The notes beneath the pieces are model-generated. The model was not told where the DNA came from, searched no databases, and saw only the letters and a list, made by a program, of their open reading frames with translations. Below are positions 14,697-23,729 of a DNA stretch of 33,776 nucleotides, piece after piece. Source of the DNA: SIG299 sp051880375 (GTDB lineage: Bacteria; Bacillota; Clostridia; Lachnospirales; Lachnospiraceae); assembly GCA_051880375.1 (NCBI GenBank), contig JBJENV010000009.1, positions 1 through 33,776 of the forward strand, in the 5' to 3' direction. Both the position numbers and the translations under genes were made by a program. The number at the start of each line of letters is the position of its first letter. The stretch's first letter is position 1.

Positions 14697-16328
14697 ATGG
14701 CTAACTCAAAGAAAAACAGTTTTTATATTCAGGGAACGATATTAGCGGCAGCCTCAATATTAACCAGACTGATTGGCATTGCTTTCCGCATTCCGTTGAC
14801 GCGAATCATCGGAGATGAAGGAAACGGTGCGTATTCCAATGCCTATGAGGTTTACAATCTGGCGTTACTCCTTTCCACCTACAGCATTCCGATTGCGGTT
14901 TCCAAGCTTGTATCGGCAAGAGAGAGCAAAAAGGAGTATGTCAATTCCTATCGTGTCTTTTGTACCGCGATGGTTTTTTCTGTAGTTGTCGGTGCTGTTG
15001 CAGCCGCAGTAACCTATTTCGGTGCGGAATTTTTTGCCGTAAAAATGTTTAAATCCGCGGCAAGTGCCATTCCTTTAAAATACCTTGCGCCTACTATTTT
15101 TGTATTTGCGGTTATGGGAGTACTGAGGGGATACTTTCAAGGAAAGAATACCGTGCTTCCGACGTCTATTTCCCAGATTCTAGAGCAGGTTGTGCATGTG
15201 GCGGTAGGCTTAAGTGCAGCCGCACTCTTTATGAAAGCTCACAGTGATTCACAACAGGCGGCAGCCTACGGAGCAGCGGGCGGAACATTCGGCACGTTGT
15301 GCGGAGCGCTTGCGGCGCTTGCTTTCCTTGCGTTTGTCTATATCATCTACTATCCGGTACTAAAGAGAAGATTTCGTAAAGACTGCGGTGCGGCGCAGGA
15401 GAGCTATCAGGACCTGTTTAAGATACTCTTAATCACCGTGCTTCCGATTATTTTAAACCAGACCTTATATTCGCTCAGTGGGCCGCTTGACAGTTATTTG
15501 CTTAATACAGTGCTTGATGCAAAGGGCTTTAATGAGGAAACACGTCTGATTTTATGGGGACGTTATTCCGGCAAATACCGTCTGATGGCAAACGTGCCGT
15601 TAGCGATTGCTTCGGCTATCGGTGTGGCGGTGATTCCGAACATAGTGATTGCTTATACAAACAATGACAGAGAGACACTGTTTTCAAAGATTTCGCAGTC
15701 GGTCAAGTTTAACATGATGATTGTTATTCCTTGTGCCTTTGGGCTTGGTGTACTGGCAGGACCGATCATGGAGTTATTGTTCGGTGATACAACAGAAATG
15801 ACAACAAATCTGATGCAGCTTGGCGCAATGGCGATTATTTTTTATGCATATTCCACGACGACAGGGAATGTTCTGCAGGGATTGAATCGTCTGCGTTACC
15901 CGGTCATGCATTCGGCAGTCGGTATTTTGATTTATGTACTTGTTGACTATCTTTTGCTTACCTTTACCGATATGGGAGTGTATGCCCTGATTGTCGGGCA
16001 TACGATATTCCCGATGATAATCAGTGTATTGAACTGGTTTAGGATTGAACATGACACCGGTTACCGGCAGGAAATTAAGAAAACCTTCCTGCTGCCGATT
16101 GCAAGTTCTGCAGTTATGGCATTTGTGGCTTATTTCTCCTATCTGGGTGTCCGCTCTGTCATAAACAGCTGTTTTATCAGCCTGATGGCGGCAATCCTGT
16201 TTGCAGTTTTTGTTTATCTTGTTATGATGCTTCTTACCAGGGCAGTAGACCGTAAAGAGCTATTGGAACTTCCGATGGGCGCCAGACTGGTACGCCTCGT
16301 TGAAAAACTCGGTCTTCTGCGTGAATAA
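14697..16328 (+). CDS. SpoVB/YtgP-family (MurJ-like) polysaccharide or lipid flippase
   Basis: 543 residues with about 14 membrane helices, the MOP-superfamily layout. It opens FYIQGTILAAASILTRLIGI and has RIIGDEGNGAYSNAYEVYN, the hallmark N-terminus of SpoVB/YtgP relatives of the lipid II flippase MurJ. Likely substrates are lipid-linked cell-wall precursors. Given the yqfCD neighbours, spore cortex precursor export (SpoVB role) or vegetative wall synthesis (YtgP role) are both possible. GGAGA lies 9 bases before the ATG. Sequence alone does not separate SpoVB from YtgP. Confidence 0.88.
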   Translation: MANSKKNSFYIQGTILAAASILTRLIGIAFRIPLTRIIGDEGNGAYSNAYEVYNLALLLSTYSIPIAVSKLVSARESKKEYVNSYRVFCTAMVFSVVVGAVAAAVTYFGAEFFAVKMFKSAASAIPLKYLAPTIFVFAVMGVLRGYFQGKNTVLPTSISQILEQVVHVAVGLSAAALFMKAHSDSQQAAAYGAAGGTFGTLCGALAALAFLAFVYIIYYPVLKRRFRKDCGAAQESYQDLFKILLITVLPIILNQTLYSLSGPLDSYLLNTVLDAKGFNEETRLILWGRYSGKYRLMANVPLAIASAIGVAVIPNIVIAYTNNDRETLFSKISQSVKFNMMIVIPCAFGLGVLAGPIMELLFGDTTEMTTNLMQLGAMAIIFYAYSTTTGNVLQGLNRLRYPVMHSAVGILIYVLVDYLLLTFTDMGVYALIVGHTIFPMIISVLNWFRIEHDTGYRQEIKKTFLLPIASSAVMAFVAYFSYLGVRSVINSCFISLMAAILFAVFVYLVMMLLTRAVDRKELLELPMGARLVRLVEKLGLLRE

Positions 16329-16359
16329 ACCGGTACATTTCGTGAATACTTCCAAATGG

Positions 16360-16375
16360 GGCAGCATCTGCTGCC
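16360..16375 (+). other. Small hairpin ahead of the BofC-like gene
   Basis: GGCAGC-ATCT-GCTGCC, a perfect 6-base-pair stem with tetraloop, ends just before the purine-rich ribosome site GGAAAGGAAGGG. It has no T-run, so it is not a terminator. Confidence 0.5.
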
Positions 16376-16393
16376 GGAAAGGAAGGGACATTC

Positions 16394-17080
16394 ATGAAAC
16401 GTATCCTGTATTTGTCGGCGGGATTTTTGGGACTTACGGTGCTGTTCGGTTGCTGCTATTATTTTAGCTTCCGAAACGCATTGCTGCATTATAACAGAGA
16501 AGCAATTGAGCAGAATACGGAGCTGCTCAGACAACTGTTGGAATATTCGGATAACAGCACAAAGCTGCTTTTGGAACTTGCGGCGGAAAGCAGGCAGGAG
16601 ACGGAGCAGTCGGTGGAAACTTCCACTGCGGGAGAAGAAATTTTATCGCCGAATGCGGAATATATATTGGAAACCTATCAGGCAGCAACCGGCATTATGG
16701 TGAAGGAAAGCCTGCCGATTCCGGGATTTATGGTAGGACTCAGCAGGGAGGATTTACTGACTTACATCGGAGGCTATATGGAATATCTGCCGGTCAATGA
16801 ATACCTTGCCGGGCTGACGGCATATGAGGTGCTGTCATTTTCCAGGGATGCCGTGACCATTCGAAAAACCTATGATGAAAATCTTGTAGATTTTCAGTTT
16901 TATCTGTGTGAGCAAAACGGCAGGGTGACGGTATATTACAGCGACCTGCGTACTGTATATGAGTATACGGAAATTGAATGTGAAGAACTGCCCGAGGAAG
17001 TGCAGAATGCTTTGAAGCATGGCTTTTATGTGAAAGATGCCAGAGAGCTGTACGGAATTCTTGAGGGCTATACAAGCTAA
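16394..17080 (+). CDS. Membrane-anchored protein, possible BofC-like C-terminal domain
   Basis: 228 residues. A single N-terminal helix (about 5-24, ending in a GCC lipobox-like cysteine pair) anchors or exports it. A Glu/Ser-rich coiled stretch (30-80) leads to a C-terminal domain with ELLTYI-like, LTAYEVLSFSRDAVTIRKTY, GRVTVYYSD and then LPEEVQNALKHGFYV...ELYGILEGY. That ending resembles BofC, whose C-terminus also closes with LP.E.Q..L..GI and an EL-led helix, and which restrains the SpoIVB protease in Bacillus. The similarity is from memory and moderate. The neighbours (yqfCD, SpoVB-like) fit sporulation. It is 12-18 bases ahead of the FAD oxidoreductase. Confidence 0.65.
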   Translation: MKRILYLSAGFLGLTVLFGCCYYFSFRNALLHYNREAIEQNTELLRQLLEYSDNSTKLLLELAAESRQETEQSVETSTAGEEILSPNAEYILETYQAATGIMVKESLPIPGFMVGLSREDLLTYIGGYMEYLPVNEYLAGLTAYEVLSFSRDAVTIRKTYDENLVDFQFYLCEQNGRVTVYYSDLRTVYEYTEIECEELPEEVQNALKHGFYVKDARELYGILEGYTS

Positions 17081-17098
17081 GAAAGGCAAGTATTGCGT

Positions 17099-18328
17099 AT
17101 GAAACGGACAATTGCGGTAATCGGCGGCGGCGCATCCGGCATGATGGCTGCCGTTACTGCGGCAGAGCATGGTGCGGCAGTAACAATTTATGAATCAAAG
17201 GAACGGTTGGGGAAAAAGCTTCTGGCAACAGGAAACGGAAAGTGCAATTATACCAATCTGTATCAGACACCGGAATGTTACCGCGGAACACACCCGGAGT
17301 TTGCATTGGAGGCGTTGAATACATTTCCTGTGCAAAAGACGATAGAATTTTTTGAAATGCTCGGAATTGTGCCGAAAGTAAAAAACGGATATGTCTATCC
17401 GAATTCCGGACAGGCAGCTTCTGTGGCAGATGCCCTTGCGATGGAGGTCAGGGAGCGAAGCATTACCGTAATGCAGGAGAGTGTGAGAGAGATTCGAAGA
17501 ACAGAAAATGGTTATCATGTGATAACAAAAGAAGGGGCAGCTTCTTATGAGCGCGTAATTTTGTGCTGCGGAAGTCCGGCAGGGCTTCCGGAAAAAGCGG
17601 ATTTTTTCGGTTACTCACTGGCAGAAGCTTTGGGACTTCGTCTGACGCCGAGATTTCCGGCACTTGTGCAGCTTCGCTGTGCGGAAAAGTGGCTGAAAAC
17701 AGTGTCCGGAGTACGCACGGAAGGAACCGTTATGCTGTTGGAAGACGGGAAGCCTTTAGCAAAGGAACAAGGGGAACTTTTATTTGCTGATTATGGAATA
17801 TCCGGTATTCCGGTGTTTCAAATCAGTCGCTTCGCAGGAGAAGCGCTGCTTAAAAAGAAGCGTGTGACCTGTCTGATTGATTTCCTCCCGGAGTTTTCCG
17901 TTGAGGATGTAACGAAGCTTTTATGGAAGCGTGTGGAAGGAAGCAGAGGAAAAACGACGGAAGAAGCGTTAATCGGGCTGCTTAATCATAAGCTGAATTA
18001 TGTTTTATTAAAGGAATGCGGACTTAGTCCGACAGCTCCGGCAAAAAAGGAACTAACCGATCGAAAAAAAACAGCAGTACTTGCCGCCGCATATAAGGGG
18101 CTTTCCTGTACTGTGACTGCGACCAATCCGATTTCTAATGCACAGGTATGCGCAGGAGGTATTTCCACGGAAGAGCTGGATGCTAAAACACTAAAGTCAA
18201 AAAGATTTCCGGGGCTTTACGCTGCGGGAGAACTGATTGATATTGACGGCACCTGTGGCGGCTATAATCTTCAGTGGGCGTGGAGCAGCGGCTATACGGC
18301 GGGGCTTCATGCGGCAACGGATGCATAA
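17099..18328 (+). CDS. FAD-dependent oxidoreductase, HI0933/BaiN family
   Basis: 409 residues from ATG 17099 (MKRTIAVIGGGASGMMAA). An in-frame TTG at 17093 has better spacing to GAAAGG, so the true start may be six bases earlier. The Rossmann GGGASG and the LATGNGKCNYTN motif define this family, often annotated YhiN or BaiN. The C-terminal FAD contact reads AGELIDIDGTCGGYNLQWAW. The substrate is not predictable. The bile-acid name BaiN comes from one clostridial member and should not be transferred. It is 27 bases upstream of a second FAD enzyme. Confidence 0.92.
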   Translation: MKRTIAVIGGGASGMMAAVTAAEHGAAVTIYESKERLGKKLLATGNGKCNYTNLYQTPECYRGTHPEFALEALNTFPVQKTIEFFEMLGIVPKVKNGYVYPNSGQAASVADALAMEVRERSITVMQESVREIRRTENGYHVITKEGAASYERVILCCGSPAGLPEKADFFGYSLAEALGLRLTPRFPALVQLRCAEKWLKTVSGVRTEGTVMLLEDGKPLAKEQGELLFADYGISGIPVFQISRFAGEALLKKKRVTCLIDFLPEFSVEDVTKLLWKRVEGSRGKTTEEALIGLLNHKLNYVLLKECGLSPTAPAKKELTDRKKTAVLAAAYKGLSCTVTATNPISNAQVCAGGISTEELDAKTLKSKRFPGLYAAGELIDIDGTCGGYNLQWAWSSGYTAGLHAATDA

Positions 18329-18355
18329 ATTTTTCAGGACAGTGAGGGACGAAAC

Positions 18356-19954
18356 GTGCTTAGAATACCACAGCTGAAGCTGCATATTTTACATACGGAA
18401 CAGGAACTTAAGACGGCAATCAGGAAAGAACTCAGGCTGCCTGCAAATACTGAGTTTTCCTACCGGATACGAAAGCGTTCCATTGATGCCAGAAGAAAAC
18501 AGGACATTCATTATGTCTATATGATTGACGTAGCACTTACGGAACAGGAGGAAAAGCGGATTCTTGCAAAGGCAAAAAACGGGATACTTTCTGCACCGAA
18601 GGAGGAGTACCGGTTTGTGCCGTGCGGTGAGAAGAAGCTTGCAAAGCGTCCGGTGATTATCGGAGCAGGACCGGCCGGTCTGTTCTGTGCTTACTTTCTT
18701 GCAAAGTACGGCTACCGTCCGCTTGTCATAGAACGTGGGGAAACGATAGAAAAACGTCAGAAGACAGTAGAGACATTCTGGAATACCGGCTGCTTAAATA
18801 CGGAAAGCAACGTACAGTTCGGAGAGGGTGGTGCCGGAACATTTTCGGACGGCAAATTAAATACGATGGTTAAGGACCCGAACGGAAGAATCCGCAAAGT
18901 ATTAGAGATATTTGCGGAGCACGGAGCACCGGAGGAGATTTTGTATCTCAATAAGCCGCATATCGGTACGGATGAGCTTCGGCATGTGATTACCAGTATG
19001 AGAAAGCAGATGGAAGAATGGGGGGCGGAATTCCGTTTTTCTACCAAGGTTACGGATCTATGTCTTGATAAGGAAGGCAGGCTTTCCGGTCTTTTACTGA
19101 ACCACTCAGAAATCCTGGAATGTGAGCTTGCGGTTGCAGCCATCGGTCACAGTGCAAGGGATACCTTTGAAATGCTAAGCAAAAAGCCGCTTTTTATGGA
19201 AAGTAAGGCCTTTGCCATCGGTGTTCGCATGGAGCATCCGCAGGAACTGATCAACCGGGTACAGTACGGAGAAATGGCAGAAAAGCTTCCCGCAGCGGAT
19301 TATAAGCTGACCTATCAGACAAGACAGGGACGCGGCGTGTATTCATTTTGTATGTGTCCGGGCGGCTTTGTCGTAAATGCATCTTCGGAGGAACACAGGC
19401 TTGTTGTGAACGGCATGAGTAACCACGACCGTGCAGAACGAAACGCCAACAGTGCGCTGATTGTGACGGTGACTCCCGAGGATTTTGCCAGAGAACAGTA
19501 TACGGACGTACTTGCCGGAATGCGCTTTCAGAGAAAGTGGGAAGAACTTGCGTATCATCAGTGTGACGGTAAGGTCCCGGTACAGCTGTTTGGCGACTTG
19601 TTAAGCGGCAGAAAATCTGCTACAATAGGAGAAATCCTTCCGAATATCAAGGGAAGCTATGAAACGGCGGATTTGCGGCACTGTCTGCCGGATTATGTGA
19701 TAGAAAGCTTAAAGGAGGGGATTCAGGCATTTGATGCGAAAATCCCCGGATATGCACGATACGACGCGGTATTATCTGGTGTGGAAACAAGAACGTCTTC
19801 TCCTGTCCGCATCAGACGAACCGAGGACTTTCAATCTTCCATAAAAGGTTTTTATCCGTGCGGAGAAGGCGCCGGCTATGCCGGAGGAATTACCTCCGCA
19901 GCAGTGGATGGTATGAAGGTATTTGAGGCAATCGCTTCGGTTTACCGGTCATAG
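18356..19954 (+). CDS. FAD-dependent dehydrogenase, COG2509-type
   Basis: 532 residues starting at GTG 18356 after GAGGG. The first ~90 residues form a small alpha/beta domain (SYRIRKRSIDARRK). The FAD Rossmann site is PVIIGAGPAGLFCAYFLA, followed by NVQFGEGGAGTFSDGKLNT, which marks this uncharacterised dehydrogenase family, and a C-terminal CGEGAGYAGGITSAAVDGM. The reaction is unknown. It is adjacent to the HI0933-type oxidoreductase and just upstream of proB. Conservation of such pairing elsewhere was not tested. Confidence 0.92.
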   Translation: MLRIPQLKLHILHTEQELKTAIRKELRLPANTEFSYRIRKRSIDARRKQDIHYVYMIDVALTEQEEKRILAKAKNGILSAPKEEYRFVPCGEKKLAKRPVIIGAGPAGLFCAYFLAKYGYRPLVIERGETIEKRQKTVETFWNTGCLNTESNVQFGEGGAGTFSDGKLNTMVKDPNGRIRKVLEIFAEHGAPEEILYLNKPHIGTDELRHVITSMRKQMEEWGAEFRFSTKVTDLCLDKEGRLSGLLLNHSEILECELAVAAIGHSARDTFEMLSKKPLFMESKAFAIGVRMEHPQELINRVQYGEMAEKLPAADYKLTYQTRQGRGVYSFCMCPGGFVVNASSEEHRLVVNGMSNHDRAERNANSALIVTVTPEDFAREQYTDVLAGMRFQRKWEELAYHQCDGKVPVQLFGDLLSGRKSATIGEILPNIKGSYETADLRHCLPDYVIESLKEGIQAFDAKIPGYARYDAVLSGVETRTSSPVRIRRTEDFQSSIKGFYPCGEGAGYAGGITSAAVDGMKVFEAIASVYRS

Positions 19955-20010
19955 AATTTAAAACGATGTGGAAACAGGCTGTTAAAATGCGGCGGAAATG
20001 CGAGGAGAAC

Positions 20011-20853
20011 ATGCGGGAAAGATTAAGAAACAAACGGAGAATCGTTATTAAAGTCGGTTCCTCTACGATTACTCATGAAGCAACCGGAAACATCAATTTT
20101 ACAAAGCTGGAAAAGCTGGTACGGATATTGACGGATTTGCATAATCAGGGGAAAGAGGTTGTACTTGTGACATCCGGTGCGATTGCGGTCGGCAGAAAGG
20201 CAGTCGGTATGCAGGAACGTCCGAAAACTACGGCAGAAAAGCAGGCATGCGCAGCCATCGGTCAGGCAAGCCTGATGACCGTGTATCAGAAGCTGTTTTC
20301 GGAATATCATCAGCCGTGTGCACAAATTCTTCTTACAAAGTTCACCATGATACATGAGGAAACAAGAACCAATGCCTGCAATACCTTTGAAGAGTTGTTC
20401 CGTATGGGGGTGATTCCGATTGTCAACGAGAACGACACGGTTTCCACCGATGAATTAAAAGACCTGAAAATCGGAGACAATGATACCTTATCGGCGCTTG
20501 TAACCGCAATGATTCACGGTGATTTGTTACTTTTGCTGTCCGATATTGACGGATTGTACTCGGATGACCCGAAGCAGAATCCGAATGCGGTATTTTTTGA
20601 CACTGTGGAACGAATGGAAGATTCCTTATTCGATATGGCAAAGGGAAGTTCCAGTACCGTCGGTACCGGCGGAATGCAGACCAAGCTGTCAGCAGCAAGA
20701 ATTGCAACCGAATCAGGTGCCGATATGGTGATTACAAACGGTGATACGGTAGAAAACATCCGCAGAATTATGGATGGTGAGAAGATTGGAACCTTGTTTT
20801 TGCAGCATAAAACAGAGAACTTTGAGCTTATGAATTACATAAAAACAAATTAG
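20011..20853 (+). CDS. proB: Glutamate 5-kinase, without PUA domain
   Basis: First step of proline synthesis: ATP plus glutamate gives glutamyl 5-phosphate. ATG 20011 is chosen because MRERLRNKRRIVIKVGSSTI matches the family start and AGGAG lies just upstream; the frame is open to 19966. 280 residues of amino-acid-kinase fold: VIKVGSSTI, VTSGAIAVGRK, NENDTVST, DNDTLSALV, SDIDGLY and GTGGMQTKLSAA are all present. The C-terminal PUA domain of the 365-residue E. coli type is absent, which is common in clostridia. Proline feedback contacts should lie in the kinase loop. It is 15 bases upstream of proA. Confidence 0.95.
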   Translation: MRERLRNKRRIVIKVGSSTITHEATGNINFTKLEKLVRILTDLHNQGKEVVLVTSGAIAVGRKAVGMQERPKTTAEKQACAAIGQASLMTVYQKLFSEYHQPCAQILLTKFTMIHEETRTNACNTFEELFRMGVIPIVNENDTVSTDELKDLKIGDNDTLSALVTAMIHGDLLLLLSDIDGLYSDDPKQNPNAVFFDTVERMEDSLFDMAKGSSSTVGTGGMQTKLSAARIATESGADMVITNGDTVENIRRIMDGEKIGTLFLQHKTENFELMNYIKTN

Positions 20854-20868
20854 GGAGGGATGGTATCT

Positions 20869-22116
20869 ATGGAAAATCTGATTGAACTTGGCAAAAAGGC
20901 AAAAAAGGCAGCCGGTGTCCTTGCTACCCTGCAGACTGAACGAAAGAATGCAGCACTTCACGCCTGCGCAGATGCGCTGATTTCAAGTGTTGCTGATATC
21001 ATTTCCGCAAATGAGAAGGATATGGAAGCGGCAAGACAGAGCGGCATGTCAGAAGCACTGTTGGACCGCCTTATGCTGGATGAAAAACGAATTCGTTCTA
21101 TGGCAGACGGCTTACGGGAAATAGCGGCACTAAAGGATCCGGTCGGCGAAGTTATTTCCATGACAAATCGTCCGAACGGACTGATGATTGGCAAAAAAAG
21201 AGTTCCGCTCGGTGTAATCGGTATGATTTACGAATCCCGTCCTAATGTGACGGTGGATGCCTTCGGACTCTGCTTTAAGTCCGGAAATGCCGTAATTTTA
21301 CGCGGCGGAAGTGAGGCATATCATTCCAACCTTGCCCTTGTGAATCTTCTTTGTGCCGCACTTTACGGAGCAGAGATTACAGAGGCTGTTGTTCAGATGA
21401 TTCCGTCTACCGACCGTGAAAGTGTACAGGAATTTCTTCGCATGGATGAGTATGTTGATGTAATGATTCCGCGGGGCGGTGCAGGACTGATACGAAATGT
21501 GGTGGAAAACAGTACGATTCCGGTGATTCAGACAGGTGTCGGCAACTGCCATATTTTCGTAGACCGTACGGTAGATTACAATATGGCACTGGATATCATA
21601 GATAATGCCAAAACACAGCGGCTTGGTGTCTGCAATGCAGCAGAGTCTCTGGTTGTTCACAGTAAAATTGCAGAGGAATTTCTTCCGATGCTGTATGAGC
21701 GTCTGACGAAAAAAGGTATCGTAATTCGTGCCGATGAGCGGGCAAGAGAAATCTGTCCGCAGATGGAGGCGGCGACAGAGGAAGATTTTTATAAGGAATA
21801 TCTGGACCGTTACATTTCATTAAAAATTGTTGACCATCTTGCGGAGGCCATCGCACATATCAATAAATACAACAGCGGACATTCGGAAGCGATTATTACA
21901 AAGAATTATTCGCATGCCATGCAGTTTTTAAATGAGGTGGATGCAGCAGCTGTTTATGTCAATGCTTCCACACGGTTTACCGACGGCAGGGAGTTCGGAC
22001 TTGGAGCTGAAATCGGTATCAGCACGCAGAAGCTTCATGCCAGAGGTCCAATCGGACTGGAGGAACTGACTACGACAAAGTATATTATTTTCGGTAACGG
22101 ACAGGTACGTTCGTAG
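20869..22116 (+). CDS. proA: Glutamate-5-semialdehyde dehydrogenase (gamma-glutamyl phosphate reductase)
   Basis: Reduces glutamyl 5-phosphate with NADPH. ATG 20869 is preferred over 20860 because AGGGAGG ends only two bases before the earlier ATG. 415 residues. Signatures are VPLGVIGMIYESRPNVTVDA, LRGGSEAYHSN, the catalytic-Cys segment GVGNCHIFVD, and the C-terminal FGLGAEIGISTQKLHARGP. It directly follows proB; ProB and ProA act as a complex that channels the labile phosphate. With proC at 26.7 kb the pathway is complete within the window. Confidence 0.96.
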   Translation: MENLIELGKKAKKAAGVLATLQTERKNAALHACADALISSVADIISANEKDMEAARQSGMSEALLDRLMLDEKRIRSMADGLREIAALKDPVGEVISMTNRPNGLMIGKKRVPLGVIGMIYESRPNVTVDAFGLCFKSGNAVILRGGSEAYHSNLALVNLLCAALYGAEITEAVVQMIPSTDRESVQEFLRMDEYVDVMIPRGGAGLIRNVVENSTIPVIQTGVGNCHIFVDRTVDYNMALDIIDNAKTQRLGVCNAAESLVVHSKIAEEFLPMLYERLTKKGIVIRADERAREICPQMEAATEEDFYKEYLDRYISLKIVDHLAEAIAHINKYNSGHSEAIITKNYSHAMQFLNEVDAAAVYVNASTRFTDGREFGLGAEIGISTQKLHARGPIGLEELTTTKYIIFGNGQVRS

Positions 22117-22193
22117 TAAAATTACGGGAAAGAAAATCATGCAGCAGAAGACATATGCTCCGATTTCGAATCGTATAGACAGGAGAAAGACAG

Positions 22194-23645
22194 ATGAATC
22201 AGGAAATCAATGAAGTGACGTTAGAGCAGATTCCGATGACGGAACCGGAGCGTCAGTACTATTTTATGGACCTGTTAAAGGACTGGGTGTCAGGGGAAGA
22301 GAAGCGAAAGGGCAGAAAGCTGACGTATCATGTCCAGACATTTGGTTGTCAGATGAATGCAAAGGACTCCGAAAAGCTGGCAGGCATTTTGGAAACCATC
22401 GGTTATGAAGAAATCGACAGTGAAACAGCCGATTTTGTCATTTACAATACGTGTACGGTCAGAGAAAACGCGAATACAAGGGTGTACGGGCGCATCGGGT
22501 ATCTCGGCACGCAGAAGAAAAAAAATCCGGATATGAAGATTGCACTTTGCGGCTGTATGATGCAGGAACCGCAGGTCGTTGAAAAAATTAAGAAAAGCTA
22601 CCGCTTTGTAGACATTATCTTCGGTACGCACAATATTTTTAAGCTTGCGGAGCTGATTTATGAAGACATAATTAAGAAAAAAATGGTAGTCGATATCTGG
22701 GACGGTACGACGCAGATTGTTGAGGATTTACCGAGCGAGCATAAGTATGGCTTTAAGGCAGGCGTCAACATTATGTACGGCTGTAACAATTTCTGCAGCT
22801 ACTGTATCGTGCCGTATGTGCGCGGCAGAGAGCGCAGCAGAAAACCGGAGGATATCATTGCGGAAGTTAAAAAGCTGGTCAAAGAGGGAATTGTCGAAGT
22901 GATGCTGCTCGGTCAGAATGTCAATTCCTACGGGAAAACACTGGAACGGCCGGTATCGTTTGCGGAACTGCTTAACATGGTGGAGCAGGTGGAAGGTATC
23001 AAACGCATTCGTTTTATGACGCCTCATCCGAAGGATTTGTCGGACGAGCTGATTGAAACAATGAAAAATTCAAAGAAAATCTGTTCCCATGTACATCTGC
23101 CGATGCAGTCAGGCAGCACTCGTATCTTAAAGGAAATGAACCGGAAATACACAAAGGAGGATTACTTACGTCTCGTCGATAAAATCAGAAGCGCCATGCC
23201 GGAAGTATCGCTTACAACGGATATTATTGTCGGTTTTCCCGGAGAAACGGAGGAAGATTTTCAGGATACCATCGATGTTGTCAGAAAGGCAGGCTTTGAT
23301 TCGGCTTATACATTTCTGTATTCCAAAAGAACCGGAACTCTGGCAGCAAAGATGGAGAATCAGGTGCCGGAGGATGTGGCAGGTGAGCGTTTTCAGAGAC
23401 TTTTAGAGGAAATCAAAGTAACTTCGGAAGCGCGTGCGGCACGTTGTACCGGAAAGGTAATGGAGGTACTTGTAGAAGAAAAAAACACCCAGGCGGAAGG
23501 AATGCTGACCGGAAGACTCAGCAACAATCTGCTGGTGCATTTCTATGGAGACGATGCATTAATCGGGACATTAGTTCCGGTTTATCTGAAGGAATGCAAA
23601 GGTTTCTACTATATAGGGGAACTTTTCGAAAAGAAAACTCAATAA
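22194..23645 (+). CDS. miaB: tRNA-2-methylthio-N6-dimethylallyladenosine synthase
   Basis: Radical-SAM methylthiotransferase acting on A37 of tRNAs that read UNN codons. 483 residues. The N-terminal UPF0004 domain carries the second cluster cysteines C52 (TFGCQMNA), C87 (NTCTVRENA) and C121 (GCMMQ). The radical-SAM CxxxCxxC is C197, C201, C204 (YGCNNFCSYCIVPYVRGRE). A TRAM domain ends the protein. A 40-residue N-terminal extension before the first domain is common in clostridia. AGGAGAAAGACAG precedes the ATG. It is the last gene before the rny promoter. Confidence 0.96.
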   Translation: MNQEINEVTLEQIPMTEPERQYYFMDLLKDWVSGEEKRKGRKLTYHVQTFGCQMNAKDSEKLAGILETIGYEEIDSETADFVIYNTCTVRENANTRVYGRIGYLGTQKKKNPDMKIALCGCMMQEPQVVEKIKKSYRFVDIIFGTHNIFKLAELIYEDIIKKKMVVDIWDGTTQIVEDLPSEHKYGFKAGVNIMYGCNNFCSYCIVPYVRGRERSRKPEDIIAEVKKLVKEGIVEVMLLGQNVNSYGKTLERPVSFAELLNMVEQVEGIKRIRFMTPHPKDLSDELIETMKNSKKICSHVHLPMQSGSTRILKEMNRKYTKEDYLRLVDKIRSAMPEVSLTTDIIVGFPGETEEDFQDTIDVVRKAGFDSAYTFLYSKRTGTLAAKMENQVPEDVAGERFQRLLEEIKVTSEARAARCTGKVMEVLVEEKNTQAEGMLTGRLSNNLLVHFYGDDALIGTLVPVYLKECKGFYYIGELFEKKTQ

Positions 23646-23661
23646 TATGTGTCTGCTGTAC

Positions 23662-23690
23662 TTGACATACCTCTAAAAAAAGTATAAAAT
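23662..23690 (+). promoter_or_regulatory. Sigma-A-type promoter of rny
   Basis: TTGACA (23662-23667), 17 bases, TAAAAT (23685-23690); a TATAAA shifted two bases upstream is the alternative -10. Confidence 0.75.
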
Positions 23691-23729
23691 TTATATGTTG
23701 TATTAACAACTGAATAAGGAGGTGTTCCT

